Part shown: in pieces, positions 20,045 to 22,397 of the stretch
Numbering within the stretch: position 1 is the first letter of the stretch
Layout of the letters: each line of letters starts with the position of its first letter
From: Lachnoclostridium sp. UBA1175
GTDB lineage: Bacteria; Bacillota; Clostridia; Lachnospirales; Lachnospiraceae
Assembly (NCBI GenBank): GCA_002311665.1
Contig: DBYX01000001.1
Location: 68,062-90,458, forward strand
DNA length: 22,397 bases
Direction of reading: 5' to 3'
Position numbers and translations under genes: made by a program
The notes under the pieces: model-generated
Database searches by the model: none
Seen by the model: the letters and a program-made list of their open reading frames with translations, nothing else
Told to the model about the DNA's origin: nothing

Positions 20045-21304
20045 ATGAAAAGAAGAAAGGGCATGCTGCCCGGGTTGATGCTGTTGCTCGCGTTCGTGAC
20101 ACTGTTTACGGGATGCTCGTCGGGCAAGGTTACGTTCGAGGATGCGATGGAACTGTACAACCGGGCGAAGTACGCGGAGGCAGCCGAGGCGTTCGACAAG
20201 CTGAAAGACAACGCGCAAGCGCAGGAGTATCTGAAGAAGTGCAAGCTTTATGCCGAGTATCAGAGTGAGAAGAAGGTCCGTGAGCTGACGGATTCCTGGG
20301 TCAAACAGGCCGAGCACACGGACAGCTTCAAAGGGCAGACGTTTACGGCCATTGATCCTTACGGGGATAACAAGACCGAAAAGAAGAAGGTCTCCACGAA
20401 GGATGATCCGGCGGCGTGTTTCGATTTCCTGATCGGTGAGGTGAAGAAGAAGGGCGACCTTGAACTGCTCGCCGTCATGTTCCCCTACCTTGACGATGCG
20501 TTGCGTTCGAGCGGATCGCTTCTGAGCATCTCGGCCGCATCGAAGAACGGGGCGCCGGATGACTATTTCGCTGAGTTGCTGGCGATGAAGGAGTTCTATG
20601 ATGCCAACCCGGACCTCGCGAAGGTGTGTTGCAAGAACGACGGGCTGCTGATCCGGACGGAACCCGGTAAACTGAGCGGCAGCAGACTTCCGTACAACAA
20701 GAACTTCGCGGAGTGGATCTCGGACGAGACCAATGCTGCCGTGCTGGAACTGTTGAAACCGGTTGTCAAGGGCAAGTATACGGTTTCGACCGACGCGATG
20801 ATCTGGGATGACACCTCCCTGCTCGACTATTTCTACACGAGAAACTACCGTGCCGCGGATCCGAAGAAGAATACATACACGATCATTTACGATCCGTCCG
20901 GCAAGGTGGAGAAGACCGTGAGAGACGGATTAAACACGACGATCGGGGATCTGCCGGGAGTCATTGAGGAGATCAATGCGGCCACGGATTATGAGGCGAT
21001 CGGCGATCCGAAACTTGCCGAGGTGTATATCTATTATACGCTCAAGTATCAGAAGGTTGACTACGAGGCGACGGACGGGAACGGCAAACTGACAGTGTAC
21101 GCGGGGACGCGTAAGTTCAAGGCGGTCGATGCGGTTACCGGAGAGAAGATCGCCGAGTTCAGTGTATCCGTCAAGACAAACAAGACGGAGACGCGGACGG
21201 GCGGCGAGCATACGGAATACCGCAAGCCCTCGCTGCTGAGCGAAGACAACAAGGCGGAGTTGAACAGCTTTTTCGATGAGATCAAGGCGCATTTTGCGCG
21301 ATAA
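20045..21304 (+). CDS. Lipoprotein with N-terminal TPR-like helices (unknown function)
   Basis: A 419-aa predicted lipoprotein: MKRRKG, a hydrophobic helix and lipobox LFTGC, then SSGKVTF. Residues about 28-70 (FEDAMELYNRAKYAEAAEAFDKL...AQEYLKKCKLYAEYQ) look like one TPR-type helix pair, suggesting protein contacts outside the membrane. The rest (about 75-419) is mixed alpha/beta with no motif that I recognise. It lacks the Thr-Pro linkers of the other lipoproteins here. GGAGAAGGTGGG precedes the ATG. It sits between ackA and rpmF. Its only clear promoter candidate is the one inside ackA, with a terminator in between, so expression may be low or conditional. There is no clear terminator after the stop; a strong rpmF promoter begins 41 nt later. 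Confidence 0.85.
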   Translation: MKRRKGMLPGLMLLLAFVTLFTGCSSGKVTFEDAMELYNRAKYAEAAEAFDKLKDNAQAQEYLKKCKLYAEYQSEKKVRELTDSWVKQAEHTDSFKGQTFTAIDPYGDNKTEKKKVSTKDDPAACFDFLIGEVKKKGDLELLAVMFPYLDDALRSSGSLLSISAASKNGAPDDYFAELLAMKEFYDANPDLAKVCCKNDGLLIRTEPGKLSGSRLPYNKNFAEWISDETNAAVLELLKPVVKGKYTVSTDAMIWDDTSLLDYFYTRNYRAADPKKNTYTIIYDPSGKVEKTVRDGLNTTIGDLPGVIEEINAATDYEAIGDPKLAEVYIYYTLKYQKVDYEATDGNGKLTVYAGTRKFKAVDAVTGEKIAEFSVSVKTNKTETRTGGEHTEYRKPSLLSEDNKAELNSFFDEIKAHFAR

Positions 21305-21344
21305 AAAGAAAATGAAAAATTGTCGAGAACTGTGAAATTAACCG

Positions 21345-21373
21345 TTGACAAACGCATATGGTTTCTGTATAAT
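21345..21373 (+). promoter_or_regulatory. Consensus promoter of rpmF
   Basis: -35 TTGACA (21345-21350), 17-bp spacer, -10 TATAAT (21368-21373): a full consensus match, as expected for a ribosomal protein. The leader holds a small hairpin TGTGC-CGG-GCACA (21385-21397). Confidence 0.92.
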
Positions 21374-21435
21374 ACCACTATGCGTGTGCCGGGCACAGAA
21401 GGTTCGGCCGAATAGGAATCAAGGAGGTGGACGCA

Positions 21436-21621
21436 ATGGGAGCTATCTGTCCGAAGAACAAACATTCCAAGGCGAGAAGAGACAGTCGCAGAGCAAACTG
21501 GAAAATGACTGCTCCGAATCTTGTTAAGTGCAGCAAGTGCGGCGCACTGATGATGCCTCACAGAGTATGTAAGGCATGCGGTTCTTACAACAAGAAGGAA
21601 ATCATTCCGCAGGAAGCGTAA
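21436..21621 (+). CDS. rpmF: 50S ribosomal protein L32
   Basis: A 61-aa component of the large ribosomal subunit. Visible are the conserved KARRDSRRANWKM block, APNLVKCSKCGALMMPHRVCKACGSY (a zinc-ribbon with two Cys-x2-Cys pairs) and the NKKEII ending. The N-terminus MGAICPKNKHS is the Lachnospiraceae-type variant of the usual AVPKRKTS start. The ATG at 21436 is chosen over a GTG at 21427, because that GTG overlaps the AAGGAGG (21421-21427), which is correctly spaced for the ATG. It has its own promoter and terminator. The usual partners, YceD/DUF177 upstream and plsX downstream, are absent. Confidence 0.97.
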   Translation: MGAICPKNKHSKARRDSRRANWKMTAPNLVKCSKCGALMMPHRVCKACGSYNKKEIIPQEA

Positions 21622-21633
21622 TTGGATCAAATC

Positions 21634-21662
21634 AAGCCCCCGGCTATTGGCCGGGGGCTTTT
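21634..21662 (+). terminator. Terminator of rpmF
   Basis: Perfect 11-bp stem AAGCCCCCGGC / GCCGGGGGCTT, 5-nt loop, TTTT. Confidence 0.93.
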
Positions 21663-21825
21663 GTGTCTTTATATGTCACGGCAAAAAAGTGAATAATTGA
21701 AAAAGTGCTGGTAATCCGGAAAACGATATGATAGTATAAAAAAAGAGTTTTTATGCAAAAAGGCATTTATTGTCTATCGGAGAGAGAAATATAACCGTTT
21801 GTTTTTCTGCTAGGAGGAAATCCCC
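21663..21825 (+). promoter_or_regulatory. AT-rich intergenic region upstream of the Cys-rich protein
   Basis: It contains TTGAAA (21697-21702) and the -10-like TATGAT (21727-21732) and TATAAA (21735-21740), but no pair with correct spacing. A promoter is likely but its position cannot be fixed. No terminator or coding sequence is seen. Confidence 0.35.
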
Positions 21826-22397
21826 ATGAACAAGAAACCCAGGAAGGCCTTGTTGGTGTGCACAGCTTTTGTGTTGCTGTGTGCTTTCTTTAGTTTGCCT
21901 TGTTTTCTGAATCGGACAGAGGCAGCGGCTGCGTGTTCTCACAAGAACGCGGCGGAAGTTCCGTATTCCCGCAAGGACGCAACCTGTACAACACCCAAAA
22001 CCAGAGATATTAAATGTCCTGAATGCTTGGCTACCTGGACGGAGGAGCTATCTCCTGCCCTGGGACATGACTGGAACAGGACGAGTGCTACATGCACTCA
22101 AAGTAAGGTTTGTAGGAGATGCGATACGGTCGGGCAGGCTGCGTATGGTCATCATGCGGATATACCCAGTGCCACCTGTACGCAGGCTCAAAAATGTACA
22201 ACCTGCCAAACCGTCATGGAAGCTGCGAAGGGACATAGCTGGAATCTTAATGCTGCAACGTGTACCGCAAACAGGAGCTGTACCAAATGCGGCCACATAG
22301 ATCAGTATGCGACAGGACATAACTGGAGACCTGCTACCTGCACGACGGACCAGACTTGTGTAAACTGCGGGGCAACCGGGGAGAAGGCGTACGGCCA
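21826..22397 (+). CDS. Secreted Cys-rich repeat protein (3' partial)
   Basis: The frame is open from the ATG at 21826 to the window end (190 codons plus two bases). TAGGAGGAAATCCCC precedes the ATG. A signal peptide is clear: MNKKPRK, a hydrophobic core around residues 8-27, and cleavage probably near TEAAAA. The mature part is a chain of repeats of 25-30 aa with pattern GH(D/S/N)W...ATCT...C..C. Examples are ALGHDWNRTSATCTQ, KGHSWNLNAATCTANRSCTKCG and TGHNWRPATCTTDQTCVNCG. Each repeat has a Cys-x2-Cys knuckle and a preceding Cys and His, suggesting metal-binding or disulphide-stapled beta units as in large surface proteins of gut Firmicutes. Base use is visibly more AT-rich than its neighbours. 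The full size and any enzymatic or anchoring domain lie beyond the window. Confidence 0.82.
   Translation, partial: MNKKPRKALLVCTAFVLLCAFFSLPCFLNRTEAAAACSHKNAAEVPYSRKDATCTTPKTRDIKCPECLATWTEELSPALGHDWNRTSATCTQSKVCRRCDTVGQAAYGHHADIPSATCTQAQKCTTCQTVMEAAKGHSWNLNAATCTANRSCTKCGHIDQYATGHNWRPATCTTDQTCVNCGATGEKAYG

Overview
The window looks like chromosomal DNA of an anaerobic Firmicute of the class Clostridia, most likely a Lachnospiraceae relative with a fairly high GC content. The grounds are strong AGGAGG ribosome-binding sites, TTGACA-N17-TATAAT/TACAAT promoters, many intrinsic terminators, a canonical T-box leader, a Lachnospiraceae-type ribosomal protein L32, a Lys/Ala-rich DUF6465-like protein, Thr-Pro-linker lipoproteins and a mixed-acid fermentation gene set. 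The species cannot be read from the sequence.

Layout. 1-926: 3' part of a Thr-Pro-rich surface protein with a SpaA-like domain and a C-terminal anchor. 1068-1252: a tRNA-Gly(GCC) unit with its own promoter and terminators. 1309-2693: divergent hemolysin-III-family membrane protein (-) and small HAD hydrolase (+), sharing an unusually symmetric promoter region. 2929-6563: a malate module of LDH-type malate dehydrogenase, class II fumarase and malic enzyme. 6640-8484: a two-domain lipoprotein. 8609-11052 (-): a Phe-type T-box leader, an unexplained structured segment, phenylacetate-CoA ligase and a tandem-ACT protein. 11168-15443: two more lipoproteins of the same family and a VanZ-like protein. 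15484-17557: the DUF6465-like protein, IlvN, MscL with a zinc ribbon and a 72-aa protein of unknown function. 17623-19924: pta-ackA. 19911-21662: a possible short RNA, an unknown lipoprotein and rpmF. 21826-end: the start of a secreted Cys-rich repeat protein.

How the genes fit together. Fumarase, malate dehydrogenase and malic enzyme interconvert fumarate, malate, oxaloacetate and pyruvate. Pta and AckA turn acetyl-CoA into acetate and ATP. The mdh, malic enzyme, pta, ackA, mscL and DUF6465-like genes show the GTT/GCT/GCA-rich codon choice expected of highly expressed genes, unlike fumC and the lipoproteins.

Most interesting point. paaK lies behind a T-box whose specifier is best read as UUC, and whose antiterminator UGGU matches a tRNA with A73, as tRNA-Phe has. 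Phenylacetate-CoA ligase would then be switched on by phenylalanine starvation, which points to anabolic use of phenylacetate for making phenylalanine rather than breakdown. Also notable are a 127-bp structured element between the T-box terminator and paaK, a promoter-hairpin-terminator unit after ackA, an operator-like inverted repeat centred on a -10 box, and a lipoprotein family built by module duplication.
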